A stretch of DNA of 47,391 bases, taken from positions 1,020 through 48,410 of the forward strand of contig CADAXQ010000011.1 in NCBI GenBank assembly GCA_902791935.1, written 5' to 3'. The notes beneath the pieces are model-generated. The model was not told the DNA's origin, searched no databases, and saw nothing but the letters and a program-made list of their open reading frames with translations. This document shows, piece by piece, positions 25,477 through 33,606 of this stretch. This stretch comes from an uncultured Erysipelotrichaceae bacterium (GTDB lineage: Bacteria; Bacillota_I; Bacilli_A; RFN20; CAG-826). Position 1 is the stretch's first letter. Each line of letters opens with the position of its first letter. The position numbers and the translations under genes were made by a program.

Positions 25477-27624
25477 TTAAACAGCAGTGCCGTTTTTCGC
25501 TTGCGCTTTCTTCTTTTTCTTATCGATGACGCTCGGCGTAACTCCGAAGGCAATGGTTCCTACGACACCTAATCCTAATAGCCAATAACCAATTCTTTGT
25601 CCTTTGGTACCAAGATAACGGACTTGTATCGTGTATTTGCCTTCTGGAACACGGAATGCAACAAGCCCGTCTACGTTTTCTACTGGGCAAATCACTTTGC
25701 TTCCAGACTCTGTGACTGCTTTTACGGCATAGCCATCGGTATAGAACTGCGGGATTTGAATCAAGGCGTCTTCGTTGACTGTCACTTCAAAATCCACGGA
25801 AGGAGTGTTGACGTCTAATACGGATACGGTAGCAGTCCCTTCTAATACGGCAGGATCAATATATTTATCTTTCCCCACCAACCAATAAGGCTGAGAACCC
25901 CAGCTATAGGTGGCGTTCTTTTGAATCTTGCTGACGGTTCGATATAGGGAGTTCTCATAAGTGGGCGTGTAGTCGCTTTGTAAGAAAATCTTAGGAACGT
26001 ATTCGCTTTGCCATGTCCAATGTCTTTGATTGAGCAACGTTTCCTCTGTTGGCTCGCTGTACCAGCCATTGCCACCTTCTACGGACCAAATCCGTTTATC
26101 TACGGGCGCTTGGTCTAATGCAAAGAGGAAGCAACTTAACGCTACGATGGCGCTTCGCATCCAGTGATGGTGAGAGAATGGTTTTGCCATGGCAAATACG
26201 GCTAACATCGCCGCAAAAATCGTGATGGCCCATAAACGGAAACTGAACTGGATGTAATACGCTTGGGGAGGAACATAAGCCCACACTTGGGGGACAAATA
26301 AAAAGATTAAGCCAACGGCGAAGACAACTAAGCTCGCATAAAGGTCGCCATTTTGGTAATACGCTTTTGGAGAGAATTTCTCACGACGCATTTCTTCATA
26401 TTCTTTCGGGTGAAGCCCGTAACGGAAATACCGTTGCCCATAGAACGCGACGAAAAAGAAGGTCAAACCAATGTATACCTCAATTCTTTGATGACTAAGA
26501 ATCATCGGTAAGTAAGCCAAAATCCCAGTAATGGGAATTTCGAGTAACTGCCACCAGCCTTTATCTCCTAAGTATTTCCGAGTGAAGAAGTCCCCTACGA
26601 TGACGAAAGCGCAAGAAAGCGGGAAGAAGCAAAGACCGAGGATCCAGCTTAAGGCGCTATCAGGGCCAAGCACGTTCCCAACATAGGTCATCCGCCAATT
26701 GAAATCTAAGAACCCTGCGCGGAAAAGCACCCCCGTAGAAATGGAATGTTGCACGTAATCAAGCGTGCTCCACATGAGTTTTGTATCGCTGATGCGGAGG
26801 GAATTATCTTTCATCGCATGCCACAACGGGAAAACGTAGAAGGCAACCTGCAGCACAATCAACGTCACCATAATGCCAAAATAAAGCAAGAAGAAGTGGT
26901 TACGTTTTTGAGCTTTGACGAGATTCCAGATGTTGGCCAAGACGAAAAGAACACACGCTAAGGCAACGTTAATTGCCGTAATCGGGTGAGAAAGAATCAA
27001 AAGACTTGCCCCAATCGTTACGGCAATAAAAGGAGAAGGCTTTAATTCTTTATCGTTGCAGATGCGATATAGGCCATAGAAAATCGGTGGGAAGAACGAC
27101 ATCGCAAAACCTTCGGACAAAGCAAAACGGTGCAAAAAGTCATAAAGACGATAGGGGAAGAATAAGAAGAAAAAGCCAAACGCTAATCCAAATTCACGAT
27201 TTCCTCCCAGCTTTTTGCCAAGTAAGTACGCATAAACGCCACCGAAGAAGGAGACTTCAACCGTCGTGAACTTAATGGAACCAATCACGCCTAGATTTGG
27301 GAAAATATAGGCGTTCATGGCAATCGCATAATGGGGGAACGAAGCGTAATAGAGACGACTGTTTGTGGCAAAAATACCTTCGAGAAGGTGATCGGTGGAG
27401 AAAAAGAATCCATGACGGAAGCCATAAAGCAAGTCGTAAATCCAAGGAAGATGGCACGTAACATCATCGCCACCCGTGATTTCACCTACTCGCGCAAACC
27501 AAGGATAAAGAGAAACAATGCTACCAACCAGTAACAAGAGGTAAGGAAAAATCGTTTCAAAAATAGGTTTGATTTGAACTTTCTTAGCGGGTTTGTTTAT
27601 GGTGGCCGTTTGCTCTCTTCCCAT
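25477..27624 (-). CDS. Large polytopic membrane protein, PTPS-related/YfhO-like
   Basis: The product (715 residues) has about 13 hydrophobic helices. After the first comes GEITGGDDVTCHLPWIYDLLYGFRHG, the acidic loop typical of the 6-pyruvoyl-tetrahydropterin-synthase-related and YfhO membrane families, which resemble GT-C glycosyltransferases. A soluble beta-rich domain (about 540-670) precedes the last helix and a basic tail (KKKKKAQAK). It probably transfers sugar from a lipid-phosphate donor to an outer-face acceptor such as teichoic acid or glycolipid, but this is inferred. The start at 27624 overlaps the stop of the upstream gene (TAATG), so the two are translated together; an in-frame start 16 codons earlier lies inside that gene. 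Confidence 0.8.
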   Translation of the reverse strand: MGREQTATINKPAKKVQIKPIFETIFPYLLLLVGSIVSLYPWFARVGEITGGDDVTCHLPWIYDLLYGFRHGFFFSTDHLLEGIFATNSRLYYASFPHYAIAMNAYIFPNLGVIGSIKFTTVEVSFFGGVYAYLLGKKLGGNREFGLAFGFFFLFFPYRLYDFLHRFALSEGFAMSFFPPIFYGLYRICNDKELKPSPFIAVTIGASLLILSHPITAINVALACVLFVLANIWNLVKAQKRNHFFLLYFGIMVTLIVLQVAFYVFPLWHAMKDNSLRISDTKLMWSTLDYVQHSISTGVLFRAGFLDFNWRMTYVGNVLGPDSALSWILGLCFFPLSCAFVIVGDFFTRKYLGDKGWWQLLEIPITGILAYLPMILSHQRIEVYIGLTFFFVAFYGQRYFRYGLHPKEYEEMRREKFSPKAYYQNGDLYASLVVFAVGLIFLFVPQVWAYVPPQAYYIQFSFRLWAITIFAAMLAVFAMAKPFSHHHWMRSAIVALSCFLFALDQAPVDKRIWSVEGGNGWYSEPTEETLLNQRHWTWQSEYVPKIFLQSDYTPTYENSLYRTVSKIQKNATYSWGSQPYWLVGKDKYIDPAVLEGTATVSVLDVNTPSVDFEVTVNEDALIQIPQFYTDGYAVKAVTESGSKVICPVENVDGLVAFRVPEGKYTIQVRYLGTKGQRIGYWLLGLGVVGTIAFGVTPSVIDKKKKKAQAKNGTAV

Positions 27625-30044
27625 TAATGCCACATTCCGACCAAGCGTCGGATTGCCTCCGCGTAACCCCAAAGTTGGCTATCCCCTAATCCGGAATAAC
27701 CAAAATGCCCGTTGGAATAACCTGATAACGGTAAGAATAACCCAATAAATCCAGCAAAAGCAGCCGTAACGATCACGCCGCGTAACAACCGGTGACCACG
27801 CGGAGTGTCACCCATCTTGGCGAGCAAACGGAAGTTGAAATAAAGCGAAGCAAAAGAACCAATCATCCAGAATGCCGTGCAATAACGAGGGCAACTACCG
27901 GAATAGGAATAAACGAGCCCGGCATAGAGCAATAACACAACGTATAAAAGAATATAGGACGTCTTCTTTTCCCATCCTGCCCCTTTCCATAGGAACGGCG
28001 TTAAGAACATGCCCCAAGAGAAGATATTCATGAAGACGCCTACGGTGGCAATCGTGTAATCGTGGTAAGAAAGCGGAGTTTGAATCACACTGCAACGGAT
28101 AATCGGGAATGTTTGCGCCGGAACCCATGGCTGGAACAAGAAGTGGAAGGCGCCCGCTAATACACCTTTGGCCGTAAGTCGTAAGTCGCGTTGGTCCATG
28201 ACGGTTAACTGATAACTAGAGCCGAATTCAAAGGGGTTATCGAAGCGTTTCACGTTGTAATAGAACGTGAAACCCATGCCGATTCCGAGAATGATAAACA
28301 TCGAGACAAAGGAAATTACTCTTCGTTTCACGGACACATTCTTGTCAAACATCATTTTGAAGAATAGAGGTGCCAGCACAACGACAGAGAAGCAAAGATC
28401 AGGGCGAGAAAGCATCAAAGCGATGAACACAAAGCCAATGCAGGGGAAAATGGCTAACCGCGTCTTTGGGAAGGCATAGGCACATAATGTTAAGCCTAAG
28501 AAAGCAATGAGGTTTGCAATCCCCCAATTGACGGCAACCCAGTATTGCCAATCGATGAAGTTATCTTTGAACATCAAAGGGAAGGCGCTGGCAAAGAAGG
28601 CAAGTATCCCGAGGAAAAAGGACATTGGATAAGTGAGTTTTTCTCCAGTTGCCTTGTTAAATAAAGGCCCTAAGAATAAGAATTCAATCCCTGTTATAAC
28701 AATGGCGAGTTGAATCAAGAACGATCCAGTCGGCACCATCGCGCATCCCGAAAGGAAATAGACGGGGAACATCACAAAAAGAACGGGGCCAACGCCGAAA
28801 TAGCAATAGTAGTGGCCATTATAGTAAGCGCAATCCCATAAATAATTTGCATGTGCGGCATTACGGGCAGAGATGTCATAAGGATTGTCTAATGTCACCA
28901 AAGCGGGATCTGGATCAATTCGTAAGGCGAATTGCCCGTGCCGCAAAGCATCAAACAGTCGATAGTAAAGATAACTGTAACTCGACTCTGGCAGCAGACT
29001 GGAATCAAACGGATAGGCAGTGTAATATCGCCCTTGATAGATCCAAGAAATCGCTAAGAAGACGGCTAAAGCGGATAAGGAAATGCCGCCGGTGACTATC
29101 ATGGATTTGGCGAATGGAGTCAAATGACGGGGAGCATATTCGTGATTTTCGTTTTTGCGTTTAGCGAATGCCTGCTTTGCGGCAAATAAAAGGAGGAGGA
29201 TGCCTTCTAAACCAAAGAGACGAAGATAGGAGATTGCAAACGCGAGAGGGGCTTTGAAACGGACGGCGTTCAGATGCAGCAAATGAGAAGTGGCTTGTTC
29301 TTCGTGGGTATAGAAAGCAATGATTTGAAGGTCATACTGGCCACTTTCGTATTGGCTTACGCCATAAACGGGGAAATTCAAATCTTCAGGATAGGCTAAA
29401 TAGACGTTATAAGTTCGGAAAGAAGTCCATGCGTTGGACGAGGTATTTCCGGTTTCTTTCGTCCGGAAACGGATTTGGACACCAAGGTTCTCTTTGTCAA
29501 AATCCAAATAGAACGAATCATTGCTGGTATCCACGCCATGGAGTTCAATCGTGCTGGCATTTTCCCAATATACCCCGCCGTTATTGTCTAAGGTAGAAGA
29601 AGAGGAGACTTCGCTAATGGTCCCGATTGTTTCTTTTTCGTGGCCACGATAAGAATCCGTATGAAAAGCAAAAACCTCTAACGAAACGATAGCGAGCAAC
29701 AAAAGATCACGAATACTCTTCCCCGTTTCGTCACCACTAAAGGGGTTTGTTCTCGTTTTCCAACATTCGTAAAGCCGTTTGGCAGGGCGTAGCCAGCTCA
29801 TAAGCGCGCTTTGACTCGCGAAGAAAAGAATCAAAGAATTAGCCCAGTAATGGGGGAACAAAAGATGGATGAATAAGGCGAATAATAAAGATATGAGCAA
29901 CGAACCTGTCACGTCTGGCAAGCATTCCGTTAAGAAAAAAGGAAAGAGTTTTACGCTCTCTTTTTTCTTTTTTATTAAATAACGGATGAGAAAAAATAAA
30001 GCAGAAACGCCTAAAGGAAGCACGCTAGCCCACAAGAAAATCAT
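27624..30044 (-). CDS. Large polytopic membrane protein, GT-C glycosyltransferase-like
   Basis: This 806-residue membrane protein has about 13-14 helices. An extracytoplasmic stretch (about 130-265) follows the first helices, and a conserved-looking loop near 390 (LDNPYDISARNAAHANYLWD...YNGHYYCYFGVGPVL) is the hallmark of a family of uncharacterised GT-C-like proteins in Bacillota. It is presumed to build or decorate a surface glycan using polyprenyl-phosphate sugars. No ribosome site is visible before the ATG at 30044, so a leaderless start or a different start is possible. It is coupled to the PTPS-related gene through TAATG. Confidence 0.78.
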   Translation of the reverse strand: MIFLWASVLPLGVSALFFLIRYLIKKKKESVKLFPFFLTECLPDVTGSLLISLLFALFIHLLFPHYWANSLILFFASQSALMSWLRPAKRLYECWKTRTNPFSGDETGKSIRDLLLLAIVSLEVFAFHTDSYRGHEKETIGTISEVSSSSTLDNNGGVYWENASTIELHGVDTSNDSFYLDFDKENLGVQIRFRTKETGNTSSNAWTSFRTYNVYLAYPEDLNFPVYGVSQYESGQYDLQIIAFYTHEEQATSHLLHLNAVRFKAPLAFAISYLRLFGLEGILLLLFAAKQAFAKRKNENHEYAPRHLTPFAKSMIVTGGISLSALAVFLAISWIYQGRYYTAYPFDSSLLPESSYSYLYYRLFDALRHGQFALRIDPDPALVTLDNPYDISARNAAHANYLWDCAYYNGHYYCYFGVGPVLFVMFPVYFLSGCAMVPTGSFLIQLAIVITGIEFLFLGPLFNKATGEKLTYPMSFFLGILAFFASAFPLMFKDNFIDWQYWVAVNWGIANLIAFLGLTLCAYAFPKTRLAIFPCIGFVFIALMLSRPDLCFSVVVLAPLFFKMMFDKNVSVKRRVISFVSMFIILGIGMGFTFYYNVKRFDNPFEFGSSYQLTVMDQRDLRLTAKGVLAGAFHFLFQPWVPAQTFPIIRCSVIQTPLSYHDYTIATVGVFMNIFSWGMFLTPFLWKGAGWEKKTSYILLYVVLLLYAGLVYSYSGSCPRYCTAFWMIGSFASLYFNFRLLAKMGDTPRGHRLLRGVIVTAAFAGFIGLFLPLSGYSNGHFGYSGLGDSQLWGYAEAIRRLVGMWH

Positions 30045-30254
30045 AGAATTACAGATTGGCGCTTCCGAATCAGGAAGGTCTTATCCTTTCTTTGATTCAT
30101 AGTCATAGTGTCTTCATTTTAAGCGCTTTGCGCTTTTGCCGCCACCTTTTCATCGTGTCTTAGGGGTGAATATAATTCTTCAAAAGAAAGAATGACTATT
30201 TTTTATGTCATGGATAATATGTTAAAAACTTAAAAAATATTAGATTTGATTTTT
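30045..30254. other. Intergenic region with a cre-like core
   Basis: No gene is seen in this stretch between two divergent genes. AAGCGCTT (30121-30128) is a perfect palindrome with the same core as the cre-like site at 40495, and may control the leftward membrane-protein operon. The rest is AT-rich. Confidence 0.35.
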
Positions 30255-30360
30255 ATTCCTTTTTTACTGTTTTGAGATATGAAAAATATTCCTTTTTTGA
30301 TGATTTGACCCATTATTTTTATTCCTTTTTGTTGTGAAACACGCATGATTCCTCTAAAAT
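30255..30360 (+). promoter_or_regulatory. Three 33-bp-spaced iterons and promoter of ATPase gene 1
   Basis: ATTCCTTTTT occurs at 30255, 30288 and 30321, exactly 33 bp apart (about three helical turns). The first two units are also alike downstream (ACTGTTTTGA and GATGATTTGA). TTGTGA (30332-30337) and TAAAAT (30355-30360), with a 17-bp spacer, form a good promoter immediately after the third unit. The layout suggests binding sites for a regulator, possibly the ATPase itself. Confidence 0.65.
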
Positions 30361-30380
30361 TTAATAGGAGATAAAACGAG

Positions 30381-31700
30381 ATGCTAAAAAGAAAGGCTTA
30401 TCAAAAACTATTAGAGTGGAAAAAGATGCATGTTCATAAATGTCTCATAATCAAAGGCGCAAGGCAAGTTGGCAAAACCTATCTTGTTCGTGAATTTGGG
30501 AGACGAGAATATGAATCGTTTATTGAAATTAACTTTATTCAAAATCCTTCTTTGAAAGACATCTTTTCTGACGATCTCGATGCCACGAGCATCTATAAAC
30601 GCATTTCATTAAACATGCAGGGCGTTAAGCTAATTCCTGGTAAGACGCTTATTTTTCTAGATGAAATACAAGTTTGTGGCAAGGCAAGAACCGCCATTAA
30701 GTTTTTGGCTGAAGATGGCACTTACGACGTCATTACTTCGGGTAGCCTTTTGGGTTTAACCTACGCCGAAGAAGATGATCCTTCCGTGGAAGAACCAGAA
30801 TCGAATCCAACGGGATATGAGGATTTCATGACTTTATATGCTTTAGATTTCGAAGAGTTTTTATGGGCGGACGGTATCACGGAACAGCAAATCAAGGAAC
30901 TAAAAACATATTTTGACGCCAATCAAAAGGTAGATGATTTGACCAATTCGCGTTTTGAGTCGCTTTTCCGAGAATATATTGCGGTAGGCGGTATGCCTGA
31001 AGTCGTTGCCGATTATGTGCAATACCATGATTTTAATCGTGTGGATCAAATTCAAAACCGTATCCGGGAAGACTACGAGCTTGATATTGGCAAGCACACC
31101 AAAGGTGCAGAAAAGGTAAAAGTCAAAAAATGTTACGACTCGTTGCCAAAACAGCTCGCTAAAGAAATAACAAAATTCCAATATGGCGTGGTGGAAAAAG
31201 GACAAACCAAGAAAAAATATGCCGGCTCTGTAGCGTGGCTTGTGGATTCCGCTTTAGTCCATATTTGTTATCGTCTCCGGGAACCGTATATTCCTCTTTT
31301 GGGAAATGCTGATGAAGATCAATTTAAACTTTATTACAACGATACTGGTTTGCTTTGTTCTGCCTACGGTTTCGCGATGAAGAAAGCGGTTGTTGACAAC
31401 ACCTTGAAAGGGAATGTGAAGGGCGGTGTCTACGAAAACATCATTTCCGAGTGTCTCGTGAAGAAGGGCTATAAACTTTATTACTATAAGCCAGATAACA
31501 CCCACGAAATTGAATTTTTGTTAGAACAAAATGGAGAAGTTATCCCCATTGAAGTGAAAGCGGGGAATACCGGAACGGCTTCATTAAATGATTTCATCGA
31601 GAAGTTTAAGCCATCTGTTACCTATAAATTCGTCGATGGTAATCTTGGCATTACCGGAACGAAGAAAACGCTTCCTCACTACATGATTCTCTTTTTATAA
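30381..31700 (+). CDS. AAA ATPase with C-terminal DUF4143 domain (COG1373), 1
   Basis: The 439-residue product has Walker A GARQVGKT (26-33), Walker B LIFLDEIQ (90-97), a sensor-like ITSGSLLG and a C-terminal DUF4143 region with a PD-(D/E)XK-like core (EIEFLLEQ ... IPIEVKAG). COG1373 proteins are widespread, often in many copies, and have no settled function; roles as DNA-linked stress or defence ATPases have been suggested. TAGGAG lies about 11 bases before the ATG. Iterons sit upstream, but unlike ATPase gene 2 no matching copy follows the gene. No separate terminator is seen; the dyad repeat at 31779 could serve. Confidence 0.9.
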   Translation: MLKRKAYQKLLEWKKMHVHKCLIIKGARQVGKTYLVREFGRREYESFIEINFIQNPSLKDIFSDDLDATSIYKRISLNMQGVKLIPGKTLIFLDEIQVCGKARTAIKFLAEDGTYDVITSGSLLGLTYAEEDDPSVEEPESNPTGYEDFMTLYALDFEEFLWADGITEQQIKELKTYFDANQKVDDLTNSRFESLFREYIAVGGMPEVVADYVQYHDFNRVDQIQNRIREDYELDIGKHTKGAEKVKVKKCYDSLPKQLAKEITKFQYGVVEKGQTKKKYAGSVAWLVDSALVHICYRLREPYIPLLGNADEDQFKLYYNDTGLLCSAYGFAMKKAVVDNTLKGNVKGGVYENIISECLVKKGYKLYYYKPDNTHEIEFLLEQNGEVIPIEVKAGNTGTASLNDFIEKFKPSVTYKFVDGNLGITGTKKTLPHYMILFL

Positions 31701-31778
31701 GCGAATTGATTTCACTACACTATAAGAGTTAAAAATACTGAACATTATAATTATATTTGTCTAATTTATTTAAATTTG

Positions 31779-31816
31779 CGTTCGGATTGTCGCACTTTTG
31801 CGATTTTACGAACGAT
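31779..31816. repeat. Upstream 38-bp dyad repeat of ATPase gene 2
   Basis: The block is identical to 33088-33125. It is itself a nested inverted repeat: outer arms CGTTCG/CGAACG and an inner hairpin TCGCACTTTTGCGA. It ends 7 bases before TATAAT (31824-31829), so it covers the -35 region of the ATPase gene. Confidence 0.95.
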
Positions 31817-31850
31817 ATTTTTGTATAATATAGGCACGGAGGATGTCTAC

Positions 31851-33083
31851 ATGAACGAGATTAAACGCGAAGGTGTGATCAAAAAGATCAGACATTTTTA
31901 TGATTCTCAATACATAAAGGTCATTACAGGTATCCGCCGATGTGGTAAGTCCGTTGTGATGAAACAGATTGCTGAAGAAATTAAACAAAGCGGGGTTGAC
32001 GACGAACACATTATTTATCTAGATTTAGAAGGAAAAAGTGGTGAAGGAATTACCACAAGAGCTGCCTTAGAAAAGAAACTTGATTCTCTCACGACAAAAC
32101 CTGGAAAATATTACATTTTCATCGATGAGATTCAGCACGTTAAGAAATTTGAGGAAGCCATTGCTTCTATCCGTGTCAGTTATGATTGCTCTTTGTTTGT
32201 GACAGGAAGCAATTCCAAACTTTTAAAAGGCAAATTGCAAGATCGTCTCACAGGACGAGCCAAAGAATTCCCTATGGGGCCTTTTACCTATGCAGAAGCT
32301 ACGGAATTCAAAAAAGCGAACAACATTCCGTTAACCGAGGGAGATTTTGAAGATTACCTTACTTGGGGCGGCATGCCACAACGTTACGAAGAAGAGGATG
32401 AAGAAGGGCTGGTCAATTATTTCCAGGGGCTCTATCACTCGATTCTTACGAAAGATGTTTTCTCCACTCACAAGAAGCTGAACCGAGCCGAATTCGAAAA
32501 AGTGGCGGGCTATGCCATGGAAAATTCAGGTCGTCCATTCTCCGCCCTTAGCGTAGCACGGGCTCTTTATCCAGGAGAAACGGAAGAAGTTCTTCAAACA
32601 AAGGCAAAAAATATTGCAAATTACGAATCTTATTTGGAAGAATGTTATCTTTTATCCGAGTGCCCACCATATTACATTTCGGGAAAACAGTTTTTGACCG
32701 GAGAAAAGAAAGTCTATTGTGTGGATCAAGGTCTTAGAAATTCTTTTTCTAATGCATTGGATACCGATCCTTCGTTTGGACTAGAAAATGTCATCTTCCA
32801 AGAACTCAAATCGCGTGGATATCTCGTAAAAAGAGGGAAATTACGGAACGGTGAGATTGATTTTGTCGTCATAAAAGGGAAAAAGAAAGCGTTCCTTCAA
32901 GTTGCCTATTATTTGGCATCTGAGAAAACTATGGAACGGGAATATGGGGCGTTTTCTTCCATTAAGGATGCCTCTCCTAAATATGTCTTATCTTTAGACC
33001 GATTAGATAGCTCACGAAACGGGATTACTCATCTTTATATTCCGGATTTTCTACGCGGAAAAGTTGACATCACTTTAAGTTAA
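31851..33083 (+). CDS. AAA ATPase with C-terminal DUF4143 domain (COG1373), 2
   Basis: This 410-residue protein has Walker A GIRRCGKS (27-34), Walker B YYIFIDEIQ, the following FVTGSNSKLL and a DUF4143-type C-terminus with GEIDFVV...FLQVAY. It belongs to COG1373 like the neighbour upstream, but to a different branch (GIRRCGKS rather than GARQVGKT) and the two are not recent duplicates. The start at 31851 has GGAGG 8 bases upstream; an in-frame ATG 25 codons earlier lies inside the repeat and before the promoter. TATAAT at 31824 sets the mRNA start. The gene is bounded by perfect 38-bp dyad copies, one over its promoter and one 4 bases past its stop. Confidence 0.9.
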   Translation: MNEIKREGVIKKIRHFYDSQYIKVITGIRRCGKSVVMKQIAEEIKQSGVDDEHIIYLDLEGKSGEGITTRAALEKKLDSLTTKPGKYYIFIDEIQHVKKFEEAIASIRVSYDCSLFVTGSNSKLLKGKLQDRLTGRAKEFPMGPFTYAEATEFKKANNIPLTEGDFEDYLTWGGMPQRYEEEDEEGLVNYFQGLYHSILTKDVFSTHKKLNRAEFEKVAGYAMENSGRPFSALSVARALYPGETEEVLQTKAKNIANYESYLEECYLLSECPPYYISGKQFLTGEKKVYCVDQGLRNSFSNALDTDPSFGLENVIFQELKSRGYLVKRGKLRNGEIDFVVIKGKKKAFLQVAYYLASEKTMEREYGAFSSIKDASPKYVLSLDRLDSSRNGITHLYIPDFLRGKVDITLS

Positions 33084-33087
33084 TTTT

Positions 33088-33125
33088 CGTTCGGATTGTC
33101 GCACTTTTGCGATTTTACGAACGAT
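33088..33125. repeat. Downstream 38-bp dyad repeat of ATPase gene 2
   Basis: This is an exact second copy, same orientation, beginning 4 bases after the stop codon. Its inner hairpin followed by TTTTA could act as a weak terminator, but the identity extends over the outer arms as well, beyond what a terminator requires. Confidence 0.95.
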
Positions 33126-33200
33126 AAATTAAGTTATAGGTGTTGGCGATGCTGCTTCTTTTTACCGTTTTTTGATTCCGTTATCTTTCTTTGCAATCAT

Positions 33201-33230
33201 TTTACGGAACCTTATAAACTCTTTACGGAA
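33201..33230. promoter_or_regulatory. Paired TTTACGGAA direct repeats
   Basis: TTTACGGAA occurs at 33201-33209 and 33222-33230, 21 bp apart (two helical turns), 57 bp before the start of the small frameshifted gene. Candidate operator; the regulator is unknown. Confidence 0.45.
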
Positions 33231-33286
33231 GTCGCCTTGAAACGAATATCTCCTTCCTAAACAATAAGATTAGGAGGGATCACCCC

Positions 33287-33462
33287 GTGTATATTGCAAA
33301 AGCCGTTGGCTATGAGCCCCAAGTCAAGAAGATGGCCGAACAAATCCAAGATGCCATCAATGAAGAAATTGCAAAGAATCCGCAAGCGAAGTTCGTTACG
33401 TTTCCGTGACACCGAGCGCAAAAGCAATCCTGATTTTCGAAGTTCCTGGGAACGCAGAATAA
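33287..33462 (+). pseudogene. Small protein gene (about 58 residues) split by a frameshift
   Basis: A GTG at 33287 preceded by TAGGAGGG encodes 40 residues beginning MYIAKAVGYEPQVKKMAEQ, then stops at 33409. In the frame reached by a one-base shift near 33395-33403 the sequence continues as YVSVTPSAKAILIFEV and stops at 33462. Together they make a helix followed by a beta hairpin, of the size and pattern of small Cse60-like (DUF2758) proteins; that resemblance is weak. I see no classical slippery heptamer, so mutation is likelier than programmed shifting. TCCTAA (33255-33260) can pair with TTAGGA (33270-33275) and would hide the ribosome site. A hairpin terminator follows, so the unit once was or still is complete. 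Confidence 0.55.
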
Positions 33463-33474
33463 GCAAACAAAATG

Positions 33475-33516
33475 ATCGCCTGAATAAAAATAAGGCGATT
33501 ATATTGCGTTTTTTAT
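33475..33516 (+). terminator. Hairpin after the small gene
   Basis: ATCGCCT (33475-33481) pairs with AGGCGAT (33493-33499). A T-run follows only after about ten bases (GTTTTTT), so it is a moderate terminator. Confidence 0.5.
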
Positions 33517-33527
33517 ATCAGCCAAAG

Positions 33528-33548
33528 AAAAAGTCCTCCCTGAGGAGG
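33528..33548 (-). terminator. Terminator of the opp operon
   Basis: Read leftwards, CCTCC (33548-33544) pairs with GGAGG (33539-33535) and is followed by ACTTTTT (A-run at 33528-33532 on the plus strand). It lies about 60 bases past the oppA stop codon, which also supports that stop as the true end of the gene. Confidence 0.6.
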
Positions 33549-33606
33549 GAATGGGGTTTTCCCATTCGACTCTAGGAGAAGGACATTTTTATCAGCAGAT
33601 AACAAA

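Noticed and set aside
31776..31850. Longer N-terminus of ATPase 2
   Set aside because: The 25 extra codons run through the dyad repeat and the -10 box, and a strong ribosome site precedes the inner ATG at 31851.
33088..33125. Dyad repeat as a plain terminator
   Set aside because: The 5-bp inner stem with four Ts is weak, and identity with the upstream copy covers the outer arms too. A secondary terminator role remains possible.
33287..33462. Programmed -1 frameshifting
   Set aside because: There is no X XXY YYZ heptamer and no downstream pseudoknot, so ordinary mutation or sequencing error is simpler.
33294..33575. 93-codon open frame over the small gene
   Set aside because: It has no ribosome site, is in a different frame from the GTG start with its strong site, and its composition is very basic, as expected for a shadow frame.
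33463..33606. Remnant of a normal oppA C-terminus beyond the stop
   Set aside because: The minus-strand sequence after the stop gives no OppA-like peptide in any frame and contains the operon terminator.
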